Below are positions 24,001 to 36,195 of a DNA stretch of 64,000 bases, one piece after another. The stretch's first letter is position 1. Every line of letters starts with the position of its first letter. Below the pieces are notes generated by a model that was not told the DNA's origin, searched no databases, and worked only from the letters and a program-made list of their open reading frames with translations. The stretch lies in NCBI GenBank assembly GCA_003254925.1, contig QANZ01001843.1, forward strand, positions 169,359 through 233,358. Reading direction: 5' to 3'. The stretch is from Chamaecrista fasciculata. Its lineage: Eukaryota > Streptophyta > Magnoliopsida > Fabales > Fabaceae. Position numbers and translations under genes: made by a program.

Positions 24001-27000
24001 TTTGTATTTCCCACTCTGAACCTCCACTTGCTTATTTTGGTTGACACGTGTTGTATGTTCACATGGGTAATCTAACAATTAGGAAACTTGAGAGACATGC
24101 CCAGAAATAACGCAGTAGCAATGTACCATAGCCTCATTGAACTTTAGAACATAAAGTAGGGAATATATATATATATATAAAATTGTATACGATTAGGTAG
24201 GTTTAATTATATATATATAATAATGAGTAAACTAATAATTTGGTCCCTGAAAGATTATCGAGCTAATTACTCAGTCCCTAAAAGATTGAAATGTATAGTT
24301 TAGTCCCTGAAAGATTAAAACAGTATACTATTTAGTCCATAAAATTGTACATTTCAATCTTTTAGGGACTGAGTTGTCAATTCGGTGATCTTTCAAGGAC
24401 CAAATTATTAGTTTACTCTATAATAATTATACATATAATATGTAATAATTACATGTATAAGATATGATAGAATTATATTTTTATTTACCTAATGTGATTA
24501 CATTTTGTTTAATGTATAAGTGACAAAAATCAAGCACTGAAAACAAAAGCATAGAATTAATAACTAATCACATGTTCATAATTTTTACTTTTTCAAAAAT
24601 TTAAAACCAAACGCCTTTTCTTAAACTTTATTTCTAAAATTATATTTTCACAATGGAAACCAAACGCATTTTTAAAATATTGAAAATTTCAAAATGGAAA
24701 TCATTTTCAAGAAATGAAAATAGGAAAGGAAAACAGAAAATGTTTTCACAAACCAAACAGGCCCTAAATAACTTGATTGACCAAAAGAATCATTGGCAGG
24801 CTTAAGTTGGATACCGAGTTGAAATCTGATCCCTGTTACCTTGACCCCCACCCCAATGAAAACAACTAACAACAAAAAATCATGAATATGAAGATGGCAA
24901 GAGACCATTATAGATGAAGGCTATCTGATGCTGCACCCTAATGTGAACCCATCCTGTCTTCCAAAAAGCATCATCTGAGACATCCAGAAGCCTATTCATA
25001 CTGGAAGCCAGATCATAGCAAAGCTGAAAAAAAGCAACCAAGTCTTGTAAGGTCAAGAGTGTCCCCTGATCTCAGGCATAATCACCCACTCAAACATGCT
25101 AGTTATTTAAAAAGATCAAAACTTACCTCCTCCCACACAGCCTCAGCTTGACGCAAATAAATGGTCAAAACAATGCAACCAGGCCGTATGTAGCTCTCAA
25201 TATCAGTAGGACTGTGGGATAGCCAGTCAAGAATCTGGAATTCCAAACATTAGAATAATTAAATTCCATAGGAAAGAATTGAGCAGTTATACCCAGTTGT
25301 TAAAGAAGCTTTAAGTTACCTGTGCCCTAAGTACAAGAGGAAAATCATTCGGTTCTTTACCAAAGAGTTTAAAAACAATTCGATCTGTGCGGCTCTGGAA
25401 TGGGGGAAACAGACATGTTAGCTGTTAGATGAGAGAACTTCATGAAGTAACCTTTGTTACATAAAAAAGGCACAGTTCAACTTAGAATAGAGAATAATAA
25501 TAGTCACCAACTTCTATTGAATTGAAAGTGAACAAAGGGCTGTGCTCATAAAAACAACTAGTGTAACCAATCCACACAAATTCTGCAAAATCAAGCATAC
25601 CTGCGCTTCTCCACTAGAACTTGAAGGGGACTGAGCAGATGCAGAATCTGAATTTCCACTTGTTTGAGGTGGACTTGACTGATGAGAATCTTGTTGTGCC
25701 CATGGATAATTAGGAGAGCTAATCCCAAGATTAGCAGAGACAGGCAATCTTTCTATATCTTCCGTGCCATCATCTGAATCAACATATATGTCATTCAAAT
25801 CAAAATTATTCATCTTGACCTGTCCAGCAGCACTGTCTCTGGCTTCTAAGTAAGATGGAGGACTGTTTGAAATACTAGGTTTAGTAGATGACATAGTTTG
25901 CTGCTCAGCAACTCCAGCATTGCGTGCATGCATCACTTGATGTTGCATATCAGTTATAGATATTGTCTGCTGTTGTCTTATAGCAGTTGGAGATCCTTGA
26001 GAACCATTTGACAATAAAGTAGAAACCATCTCCGACCTTCCAGAGTAACTACTATCTTTCAACAAACTCTCTGGTTCCCGCAAAAGATTAGACAAGTTCT
26101 TGCTCCCTTGTTCACCATTTTGACTAGCAAGACTCCTTAGAAGATGAGATAGCAGATCCTGCTCTGAGGCCTGATCTGATCTGTTAGCTGCAGTCAATGA
26201 AAAAAGTCATAATCCATTCCAAAATAAGAAGGGGGGGAAAAATCAGTTATAGCAGATACCAAATACAAGAACAGACGTTGTATCATTAAAGATGCTAATT
26301 GTCATTCTCATGGTATGCTTCAATTAATGAGCGGCTTAGTGCATTAAAGTAATTAGTTCTGTTAGCTAATAACATCGCACAAGGTTGACATATTTACTCA
26401 AGTTAAAAATCCTCAGATCAACTACTCTAGCATTTGACTGCATGCGGAAACATATTGTCCAACATATGAGAAGAAAACAATAACTATTTTAGAGCCTTGG
26501 ATTTTTTTGAAAACTGTGTATAACATCACAATTGCCTAATGAAATACTTTAACTTCGACTTTCTCATGTAGGAGCAGCAATCATCGATCAAATCAGCTTA
26601 AAATTGACACAAATAAAGAATATTCTTTTCCAGTGTCGTCCACTTCTAACTTGAAACTAGATGCTGCTTCTCAGACTTGAAAACACAGAAACCCTTATAT
26701 TCATTGTTTAGGTCGTTTTATACACCTTAAAACATAATATTTAGTGTCCATAACCATAGCTATGTAAAAAGTGATGCAATCTACACTTCACATGCTCAAC
26801 CTCTTCGCCATCTGACCCTCTACTTTTCACAGAAATTTAGTGAACAACCTTGAGCAAATTCTTCAGCATGAGGATCGGCAAAGAAACTTTTGGGAGAAAA
26901 GTTCTAGATATCATTCTGCCGAAGTCATAGGTTGGCCCAGGAAGAAAAAATTCCATGTGAAAATTTACACCAATAACTAGACCTACAGATTTCGCCTGTG

Positions 27001-28403
27001 TAACAAACTAATAACCCAAACGTATATTTTTCATCCCATCTCTCCTTACAGTAACAAATACTGTTATTTAATCATATTTGCACATGACCAAACCATCTTC
27101 CTGCAGCAACCAGCATACCATAATTTATAACAATAAATCGTTTGAATCATTATCACATCTTTTACCATTTTAGAGAGGGCAAGTGAGACACAAATTACAA
27201 GTGTTGCGTAAAATAACCATGAAGATTTTACAATAAATCAACTCCACTAGTTATAAAGATAAAGATAAGCGAAATGCTTACAGTGCATATTTGACAGTAT
27301 CTTCAACAAACTAATCAACTGATAACTACTAGTCTGATCCTCATTTACTGAACTTCCATTAGGAACAGCATCATTATTTGTTTTCCTCCTCCGTTTATTA
27401 TGGCCAGCTAAACGCCTTCGACAGCTTCTCTTTCCCTCGTCAAATTCTTGGAGCATGTGAAACCTGTTGATAGAGTAAAAGAATGCAATAAAATAGAGTG
27501 ATTTGTATTTTAAATATTTGCACAAAGGCTTTTTTTATCATCAACCTTCAACTAGTAACGTTTTAACTGTTAAGGGATCAAAGACTTCATAGCACAAAGG
27601 GAGCCAGAAAGATTCAATTATTGCAGGAATATCCACAACATTTGTCATGATGTGATGCAGTGTTCAGAAATAAATCTTCAGCTTAATTGTATTATATTGC
27701 TGTAATTAGATTTATTTGCCTCCTTTTTCTTATAACATAAATATGACATGCTTTGAACGGTTAAACCACAACCGCAATTTTAAACAACCAATAATGGAAT
27801 TTACCTGCTGCATTGTTGACAGAAACGTTGCATTACATTTCCCACAAGTGCCCTACTGGCCTTGGAGTGCATCTCACAAACCTTGTGACGGCGGTGGTAA
27901 TCCTTAGCATGGCTCAGATCTGCACTGCAGTCCTCCACCTGACAAACAGCTCGATTTGAAGTACCACCGGACACTCTGTTTTTCTTCCCTTTCATTCCTT
28001 CCCAACTTGCCATCTCCCTATCAGCAATCGGAGAAACATGTCCACCAAGCTTTAAGCTAAGGCTACCGGCTTCGTCATTCAAGCTACTATCATCCTCCAA
28101 CACAACAACCCTCCTTTTCCTTTCTCCTTCTTTCTTCCCCTTGCCATCATCAAGATCTACTTCTTCAGAGCAGGACGATGAACTATTGGATGACCCAACA
28201 GCAGGAACCCCAGACCGAAGAGGGAAAAATTGTTGGCCTACCCTATCGGTTGGCACCGGATTTAGCGGGCTAGCTATGAAAAGATCACCATCCCATTTCC
28301 AATCATTCAAATCCCATTCCATAGACCTCTTCCCCACAGCCCGCAAATCCGAAGAACTCATACCATAATAATGAAAGGCTTCCGTCCCAAATCTAGCTTC
28401 CAT
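21090..28403 (-). CDS. SPL1/12: Large SQUAMOSA promoter-binding-like factor, SPL1/SPL12 clade
   Basis: Ten exons on the minus strand: 28403-27805, 27463-27282, 26187-25601, 25394-25320, 25234-25127, 25023-24906, 23463-23322, 23160-23016, 22604-21969, 21533-21090. Phases agree and give 1011 residues. The start [15 protein letters not shown] with [13 protein letters not shown] (residues 30-42) marks the SPL1/SPL12 clade; an in-frame ATG 21 bases upstream is less likely. The SBP domain (about 152-228) has Zn ligands Cys154, Cys159, Cys176, His179, Cys195 and Cys198, and the nuclear signal [17 protein letters not shown]. It binds GTAC-core DNA. The C-terminus has ankyrin-like repeats ([10 protein letters not shown]) and a hydrophobic helix ([16 protein letters not shown]). 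I saw no miR156 site, normal for this clade. The intron between exons 6 and 7 holds nested transposons. Confidence 0.96.
23739..24764. mobile_element. PIF/Harbinger (Tourist-like) non-autonomous element in an SPL intron
   Basis: A 1026-bp element with ends GGGTCTGATTGGT and ACCAAACAGGCCC, flanked by TAA on both sides (23736-23738 and 24765-24767). The TAA target duplication and the GGGxCTG-TTGGT terminus match the Tourist/Harbinger group. The subterminal sequences are inverted CATTTTC/GAAAATAGG blocks. It lies between SPL exons 6 and 7. A second element is nested at 24225-24418. No transposase frame. Confidence 0.7.
24225..24418. mobile_element. Fold-back MITE with exact 9-bp target duplication (nested)
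   Basis: 194 bp from GAGTAAACTAATAATTTGG to its inverted copy ending AGTTTACTC. It is flanked by TATAATAAT on both sides (24216-24224 and 24419-24427), an exact 9-bp duplication. It lies wholly inside the Harbinger-like element, so it inserted later. Confidence 0.85.
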
Positions 28404-29080
28404 GATCACAAACAAAAGCCCCAAACTATAAATTAATCCTAGATTAACCTTAATAACGACCTACAACGTTAAATTGAGCTGCGGTATCAAATCAACAGCA
28501 CGGAATTCGAGTTAATCAGCCTCGCTTCTTCCCCAGAAATCCAGAAACAGTACCACCACACAACCAAGGACAACCCACATAGCCGAACCAATTAATTACC
28601 ACGAAACCCCTTAAGTCAACTGAGAATCAACCAAGCTGGGTTGAAGTCCTGAGAATCTCTTCCCTAATCAATGAAATCACAAGGGAAAAAGGAAAGGGGG
28701 AAATTGAAATTGAAGAAAAGAAAATTAAAAAATTGATGAAGTCAACAGGTGGATGCCTGATAATTGACGGTGGAAGGCAACACAGATCGTCGGAAAGTGC
28801 ACGACGTACGAGGGCAAAAGAAAGAGTTCGGTGGACGGAAACGGTGTTGATTGTGGTGATGGTTGCGAATTCTTTTTTTGTTTTTTTTTTAAATTGAGTT
28901 TTGGGTTGGGAAATGAGAGAAGGTGTATGGTACACAAAAAACAATTGATCTGAAGGGAGTAGGATGGTGGTAGTGGGAAGATACAGTACGCCCACCCCAA
29001 AGTGGTGGGCCACTTGCACACACTGCGTGTCTTTCGCCCTTACGTTAAATTAAAATAAAGAAAGAGAAATAATTAATAAA
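28404..29080 (-). promoter_or_regulatory. 5' leader and promoter of the SPL gene
   Basis: Non-coding sequence upstream of the SPL start on the minus strand. Overlapping minus-strand frames at 28627-29021 are low-complexity and unrecognised. No core element was firmly identified. Confidence 0.4.
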
Positions 29081-29683
29081 AAGAAGATGCCATCGCTTTC
29101 TTCATTTCTGTGCTCATCCCCTATAACCTGGGTTAAATCACTCTCCTTGGGGCCTTACCACGTTTCGTTAAGTAAACGTCACACTCTTGGGCTTCTCCGT
29201 AACAGATTTCTTTCCACCTTACCATGTGCCCTCACTTTTCTTGCCCTTTATTATCAACGCTCTTTCTTGCAATTCCTTTCTCATAATGCAATTTACAGCT
29301 TCACACAAGTTTAGTAACTGCAGCTGAAGTGTATATATGTTTAATCCCTCATTGTAAACTCTTCTTCAAATTAATCGAATACTTTTTCATATTTTTACTT
29401 CATACACTGAGTTCGTAGATGATATCAGAGTTATCGATTATTTAGTCGTTATTCCTTTTATTCTTTATTTATGCATTCTTTCTTGCTTCTCTCGATCGTG
29501 TTCTTCTTCCATGGCATGGTTGACAGTAGCTCTAGTGCGAGTGGCCCTAGCTCAAAATCAGATCTTATGGTGGACTCTATCAGTTGACGTGATCTGCTTT
29601 ACCTCCATGCCTTTGACAATCCAAGCTTACAACTGGTTTTTAATTAGCTTACTCTCAACAATTACCTTCTTTAGAGTCGATCG
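29081..29683. other. Intergenic DNA, possibly flank of the Copia relic
   Basis: No recognisable gene. Short frames here show no family features. Confidence 0.4.
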
Positions 29684-30310
29684 ATGTGTGTGGCATTGAA
29701 ATTCAAAAATAAGCTTGGTTTCATTTATGGCACCTATACACAACTTGAGGATCTCTCATCTGAAGCCTATCTAAATTGGCGTTTCGTCGATTCGATGGTT
29801 ATTTCGTGGATTCTCAATGTTATGACCAAAGATTTGGTGGAAGCATATTTTTATTCCTCTTCTTCGTGAGCTCTATGGTTGGAGTTGGAGGAGAAGTTCG
29901 ATGCGAGTGATAAGTCACATATCTTCAATCTTAGGAAACAATTAGTTGCAATTGCTCAAGGTACAGATCAGGTAGCTGCTTATTCGAAAAAATTGAAAAA
30001 GGTTCGATGAATTAAATTGTTTATAGCCTTTACCGAGGCGTATTTGTGGTTGTAATTGTGGAGCTTTCCTTAAGATTGAGGAAATTAAATCTTCTAACAT
30101 TGTTATGTAATTTCTCATTGACACTTTTGAAACTGCTGTTGGTAATGTTTTGATGATGCATGGAGCCTATGTCGCCTTTGAATAAAGTTTACTCTTTGAT
30201 TTCTCGTGTAGAGAAACAAAGATCTGTTTCAGGTTCCAATACTGGAGCCACTGAAGCTAGTGCATTGGTTGTTAAACATAGTGATGCTCACTATACCTTC
30301 ACATGTAATT
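29684..30310 (+). pseudogene. Degenerate Ty1/Copia gag fragment
   Basis: Conceptual translation in shifting frames gives typical Copia gag pieces in order: NKLGFIYGTYTQLED, MVISWILNVMTKDLVEA, ELWLELEEKFDASDK, FNLRKQLVAIAQGTDQVAAY, then MSPLNKVYSLISRVEKQR. The pieces are separated by stops and frameshifts. No protease, integrase or reverse transcriptase follows, and no LTRs were recognised. It is a dead fragment of a retrotransposon. Confidence 0.7.
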
Positions 30311-31516
30311 GATAAGTTTCCACGGAAGAAGAAAGATAATGTTAATAAATTTCTATCTTTAAATAAGACTTTCATATCATTCAAAAGTTTCTAACTCTCG
30401 TCCTTGTAAGATGAGTGTTCAAACCTTAATTAAATGTGTCATTTTTTTATTGGCATCCTAGTTTAGCTTTTGTGGGGTTATGCCTTTTGAACAACACAAC
30501 TCAATGACCAATCAAAACTTAAACAATTAATAAGGTGATAAAAATTATAATGAAACTTAATTAAAAGTTTTTTTCCCTCACCTTTCACATATTCTTTTTG
30601 TTAACTAAAAAATGGAAATGGATCCTCAAAAATATAGGTAATGTATATAATAAGTTTATGAAGCATGGACACTTTATTTTGACAACGTGTCGCCGTACGA
30701 CACACACACACGACACATATTCATAAGTTTTAGAATATAATATCAATTTTTTTGTGACTTTATCATGACAAACAATAAAAAATAATATCACATATGACAT
30801 ATTATGAATAGATATTATAATTTTTAAAATTTTCATCAAAATTTATGAATTTTTAATTATTTATATACATAAATATATGCCGTGTTGTGTCGTGTAATTT
30901 TAAGAATCTAGCGTGTTAGTATCTCTGTGTAATTTCTCGTATCCGTATAAGTGTCCATGCTTCTTACCAATAAGTTAATTTATCTGTATGTTTTTTTTCC
31001 CTGAAGTTATCTATATGATTTGTTACAACGTGCTTTGCAGATTGCAATCTTAAAGCACTGAAATTGAGACGTAAGCTAAATGTAACCGTATTAGATTGAG
31101 GATACAAGATTAAGATACTCATTAATAATCACAGTTCATTTTTCTTTCAGAGTTTCAGTGCTCAACGATGTTTCTTTTGAGAGAATATGTGTGTGCTTCG
31201 TTCAATAAAAGACAACAGGAGTAAGGACTAAATGTAGTTCGTTCTCATCTGTGTTGCACATAGAGATAGAGGTAGTAATAGTGCTTTGGTTTTGTGAGCT
31301 TTGGGAGAGTGTTAAAGTGACCTATATTTCCCTAGTTACAATTTACATCACTGTATCTTAACTTTCGGAATTGGTTCAGTTCAAAATCTAGAAACTGAGT
31401 TCACTGTATCAAGTTTCAAGTCCGTCATTCGGGCACCGATACAATAACTTTTTGTCACTTGATGTTCGTATAACATCATTATCTGTAATTAATCTACAAA
31501 CCGAGTTATTGGCAAA
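30311..31516. other. AT-rich intergenic DNA before the assembly gap
   Basis: No gene seen. Confidence 0.4.
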
Positions 31517-31668
31517 NNNNNNNNNNNNNNNNNNNNNNNNNNNNNNNNNNNNNNNNNNNNNNNNNNNNNNNNNNNNNNNNNNNNNNNNNNNNNNNNNNNN
31601 NNNNNNNNNNNNNNNNNNNNNNNNNNNNNNNNNNNNNNNNNNNNNNNNNNNNNNNNNNNNNNNNNNNN
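31517..31668. other. Assembly gap (152 N)
   Basis: A run of 152 undetermined bases. The open frame drawn across it is meaningless. Confidence 0.99.
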
Positions 31669-31961
31669 TTTTTACTTATTAAAATAAAAATTAAACACAG
31701 ATTTATTTCTAATTTTAAAATTATTTTTTTATTTTTTCTTATAAGTTTATTTATTATAACACATAGTTATATAAAAGTAATAAGGTGTTAATTGAGACAG
31801 GCCAAAAAAAATAATAATAATAAGGTGTTAATTGAAAATATGTGGGGAATCCAGTATTGACTCTGACCTTCATTGAGGAAACAATAAAGCCAATCAAATA
31901 GTTGGTCAATGAGTCTGCGGATCTAAGTGGGACCCGGACCCTACGATCCCTCCATCGATTT

Positions 31962-32153
31962 ACTATATTATAACGCCAAAAATACATATACTTGTCCGCT
32001 GTATTCTATACCAGTGCAATACAAATATCTAATCCAAGGATACTACAATAGATTATNCACTATATTATAACGCCAAAAATACATATACTTGTCCGCTGTA
32101 TTCTATACCAGTGCAATACAAATATCTAATCCAGGGATACTACAATAGATTAT
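31962..32153. repeat. 95-bp direct duplication separated by an N
   Basis: Copies at 31962-32056 and 32059-32153 differ at one position (CCAAGG versus CCAGGG). The single N at 32057 lies exactly between them, which suggests a misjoined overlap rather than a biological repeat. Confidence 0.85.
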
Positions 32154-32591
32154 ATATATACACCTCTTAATTAAATATGCTTCCCTTCGGTAATGAAAAT
32201 GATGATGGAACTAAATCATTTTACAAATGAATGGCACACACATTACAAATCATTACAGAAAGTTCATGGGAAATTAAAAAAGAAAACAAGAGAGGAGGAG
32301 ATTAATTAATTGATATGAATTAAATTATTTGATATCATTAGAAATTAGCGCGAAAGACGACAAACATTAAAACCATTATTTGAAACCCACTTCATCCCAC
32401 AATGATTATATACGATGTTAATTACGAACTTAAATACATTTTAAATTACAATCATTACATGATAAAATATAAAGTATTACATTATATTTTGTTTAATTAA
32501 TTATATTTGCTATTATTTTTTCAGTTATTGTATAATTGCATAAAACCAAACTAATGTTGTTATCATGATTCTTATCAAAATGATTAAATAT

Positions 32592-32866
32592 GAGTAAACT
32601 ACTAAATTGGTCCCTGGATTATTGACTCGCTGACAAATTGATCCCCGAATTTAGGAAATTGACAAATAGGTCCCCGAATTTTTCTAACGAGTCAAATAGG
32701 TCCTTCTGTGCATGTTATTCGGGGACCTATTTGACTAACGTTAGAAAAATTCGGGGACCTATTTGTCTCGTTAGAAAAATTCGGGGACCTATTTTTCAAT
32801 TTCCTAAATTCGGGGACCAATCTGTCAGCGAGCCAATAATCCAAGGACCAATTTGGTAGTTTACTC
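32592..32866. mobile_element. Fold-back MITE of the GAGTAAA family
   Basis: Ends GAGTAAACTACTAAATTGG and its inverted copy ending TAGTTTACTC. The inner arms repeat GGTCCCCGAATT blocks. Flanks ATTAAATAT and ATTTTATAT agree at 7 of 9 positions, so any target duplication has decayed. It sits about 50 bp upstream of a truncated F-box relic. Confidence 0.7.
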
Positions 32867-32911
32867 ATTTTATATTCATATACTAAAATTTATATCATAT
32901 GATGTACAGAT

Positions 32912-33607
32912 GTGGTAAGATCAGCCTTTGCATTCAACATTTTTATCAATTCATATTTTATTATCTTGATATTGAAGTCGTTTGTAAGCTCAAATGAATC
33001 ATGGATATCCATTTTCACAACATCTTCGATGCAATGGTCGGACCCAATTATTTCTCCTTGTGATATTGTTTCATTTTTCAATGAAAGCGTCCACCTAAAT
33101 GGATGTATATATTGGCTGGCTGATTTACCATTAATAAAACAAAGGTCTGGATGTCATCATAACGTAGTATGTTACGATTTGATCAACAACGAATTCAATG
33201 CTATTGAGTTTCCATGTGGTCACCCCTCAGGCAAGTGGAGCTTGTCAGTCGACCAGAATTCACTTGTTGCTATATCAATATGTGGCGTTGGTTATGAAAC
33301 GAAATATTGTGGAGTGTTACGCAAGTCAGAACGTTCAAATAGTTACGCTGGTTGGAATAGAATTTTGGTTATTATTCCTATATTACCTATGTTTCGATAT
33401 CTTGGCCTATACGAAGGCAACTGTGTTTTTACCAACTCCTTTTACAGAAAGTATGATAGAAGAAGGAAAAATGCAAGACATCTAAAGTGTATCTGTCGAG
33501 ACATGGACAAATGCAATCCAAGTTTGCGATTCATTCCCTTTTTAGTTTTCGCAATTACTGAACAGTGTTTGATATACTTTTTTATATATTCAATGTTTCA
33601 ATGTTAG
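32912..33607 (+). pseudogene. F-box-associated (FBA) domain relic, 5' half missing
   Basis: An open frame of 231 codons resembles the second half of plant F-box/FBA proteins: SNESWISIFTTSSMQWSDP, LNGCIYWLAD, VVCYDLINNEFNAIEFP and NSLVAISICG. It closely parallels the relic 2.6 kb downstream (compare FVRSAFAFN with FVRSSFAYN). The sequence before it looks like an intron acceptor with no upstream F-box exon, so this copy has lost its first half; the tail also diverges from the family. In intact relatives the F-box binds SKP1 and FBA binds the substrate of an SCF ubiquitin ligase. Probably non-functional. Confidence 0.6.
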
Positions 33608-34949
33608 GTATGTATCAAAAGCAGACATACATAAGTTGTATTACTGCATTAGCCTCTTACTAAATAAATTAGTATTTATTGATCTATTAAACATTATGAC
33701 TCCGTATCTATTCATATTATACACTTTAAAATAATATAGTTTAAATTAATCATTAAACACTTTTCAATATTAATATTCTGAAAAAGATAATAAAGATCGC
33801 CAAAAAATTTTAATCGTGTCGAATGAAATAAAAATAAATATCACAAGTTATTACTGCTGAGTAGAAAACCAACCTTATTAAAAATTTAATGGTAAACAAC
33901 AAAATAGATGATAGCATGATGAACAAATTAAAGTTTAATTGTTGTTCATTTTATTTTTCTAAATGAAATATGACATGTTCAATATAATTTCAATTGTAAA
34001 GCAAGAGTATAAAATGTTGTTTAATTCCACAACAAAGTATTACCAATTGTGATTTCAATTATATTCGTAGTATTTTTTTTAATAATTATAATGTAACAAA
34101 TAGAGAAATGTTCATAAAAATTTGAACTTGATGTTATTTATAAATTAATATAACACTGAACCATATTGTATGAAATATAAGTACGGACGCATACTTTTAT
34201 TTTTAGTCGACGGTCTTTGCTTCTTCTTTTTTAGTTTGAATTTAAATTTGAAAATATTGAAGATTTTTCATACAGTGACATGAAGTAATTGTCCAAATTA
34301 TAGAAGATTTAATAAGTGAAGTAGACATATACCTATTTCACCACTACTACATCAATATAAATTATGCGTTAACTTCTTTATTATGTAGCGTTGCAAAATT
34401 TTACTACTGTACAATTTGGCGTTTTTCTTTAAAAGGAATAAAATAATTAATTTCTATTAGGTTATTTACTTTATAGATGATTAGTAATCACAATCAATTT
34501 TATGTAAACTGATTGTGTCGTAGTGTTAATTGCATCATGTTTATTAGGAATATTTCAATAATTCCATTTTGGTTACAAACGAAATTGTTTATATTCAATA
34601 AATTACGTCTCATCCAGATTTACGTGGATAAACAGATACGACCCAACTAATGCAATCAATTTGTATTTATTAGTTAATATCTTTGAAACAATGTCATTAA
34701 TTAGTCACGCCTTACATCCAACCATAAATTTACGTGTTTGGGATCTTTTACTATGTTACGTATCAACGCTAGAGTCGAAAAACTCTTTCTAACAAGGTCT
34801 CTGTGTATTCTTTGTAATGGCTTACATTGTAGTTCCGTATTCATCAAGGTATACTAACAAGTCCAAATCGTTTAGATTTATAATTTTATTTAAATTCATG
34901 TGTGATATGTTTGTTCTGTTTGAACTTTCCAATGACTCCATGGATGCTC
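33608..34949. other. AT-rich DNA between the two F-box relics
   Basis: No gene features seen. The short frame opening near 34817 leads into the downstream F-box relic. Confidence 0.4.
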
Positions 34950-36195
34950 TATTTCGTTTGGGTGATTACGAGTTACCTGCTGATATGATGCACACAATTA
35001 TGTCAATATTAACGACTGATACAAGAACTTTATGAAATCTGAAGGGTGTGCAAAAATTGGGATAGTAGTGTGTGACAAGGACTTTGCGTTATATTATAAT
35101 AAATTTTCTAAAGAAAACAAGGAATATCATCTTCTTACTATCGATTTCAGTCATTATCTTGATCAATATAGAATTTTTATTACTATCTCCAAGAGTTACA
35201 TGAACAAAGAAAAATGGCAACAGATTATTCCACAAGTAAGATTTCATCAATCAGTGAAGTTGTGTGTCTTAGGATCAATTGATGGTCTAATTTGTTTGCA
35301 ATCCGATCAAAGCAAGTCAAAGCTTTTTTTTTTTTCATATCCAATCCTGTCACAGGGCAAATAATGAATATGAAGTCTCCTACCAATGAAGTTGATATCA
35401 GTAAGTTTATTTTCATTTTTTACACTGTGATACAACATTTATATTCTTCGTACAATATGTAAATAAATTATATTACTAATATCTAAATTTTCGTTTTCGG
35501 TAATATGCAGACTTTGTCAGATCTTCTTTTGCATATAATGCTAATATCAAATCATATGTTATTATATTGATGTGGAAAACATTTGTCAAGTCAGAACAAT
35601 CATGGATGTCTACATTCTCAACTACTTCACGTAGTTGGTCTACCCCTCAATTTTGTCAACATGATATTAAGTCACTTTACGAACCAAATATCCATATCGA
35701 TGGGAAGATCTATTGGTTCATTGATGGTGTAAACAATAACCATGAGAAAGATCTGCACATTGTTCGTTTCGATGTCGTAAAGAATGAGTTTCTACGTTTG
35801 CGATGCCTAATGATAATTGTAATAAGGCATGGAAACTATCATCAACAAACAACTCCCTGGCAATTGTAGCAGTATCTCGTTTTGGTGAGGTTCCTGTTTA
35901 TCGTATGAAGTTTGGCACTTAGCAGATAAATCAGTCAATGACAGTTGGTGGGAAAGGATTTTATTAATTGGTCTTGTAACAGCTCAATATCAATTTAATT
36001 GTTTCTTTGAAGGCATATGTGTCTTTTCTAAGTATTCTTGCAACTTATACGATAATGACAATAAGTGTGGCAAAAAGATTTACTACATTGGTCGTGGAGT
36101 GTCTTCAAAAGTCAAGGACATACGTTGGAAACTACCGTTTAATTTTCCATTTAATGGTTGTACCAAGTACCGTGGTTCTTTGACAAATTTTTGAT
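34950..36195 (+). pseudogene. F-box / FBA protein pseudogene
   Basis: An F-box is visible as YELPADMMHTIMSILTTDTR (about 34967-35026). A TGA then replaces the expected Trp codon at 35034-35036 and the frame shifts within about 15 bases. The middle section (KDFALYYNKFSKENKEYHLL) is open to 35364, where a T-run at about 35324-35336 breaks the frame. After an intron-like stretch, FVRSSFAYN...IDGKIYWF continues at about 35513-35870. Further shifts separate SLAIVAVSRFGEVPVYRMKF and the final FBA segment (RGVSSKVKDIRWKLPFNF). At least three lesions make it non-coding. It is a tandem relative of the 32912-33607 relic. Confidence 0.75.

Noticed and set aside
28627-29021. Two minus-strand frames upstream of the SPL gene
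   Set aside because: Overlapping, low-complexity Ser/Thr/Phe-rich translations in the SPL leader/promoter; nothing recognised.
31452-31682. 76-codon frame across the N run
   Set aside because: It consists mostly of undetermined residues from the assembly gap.
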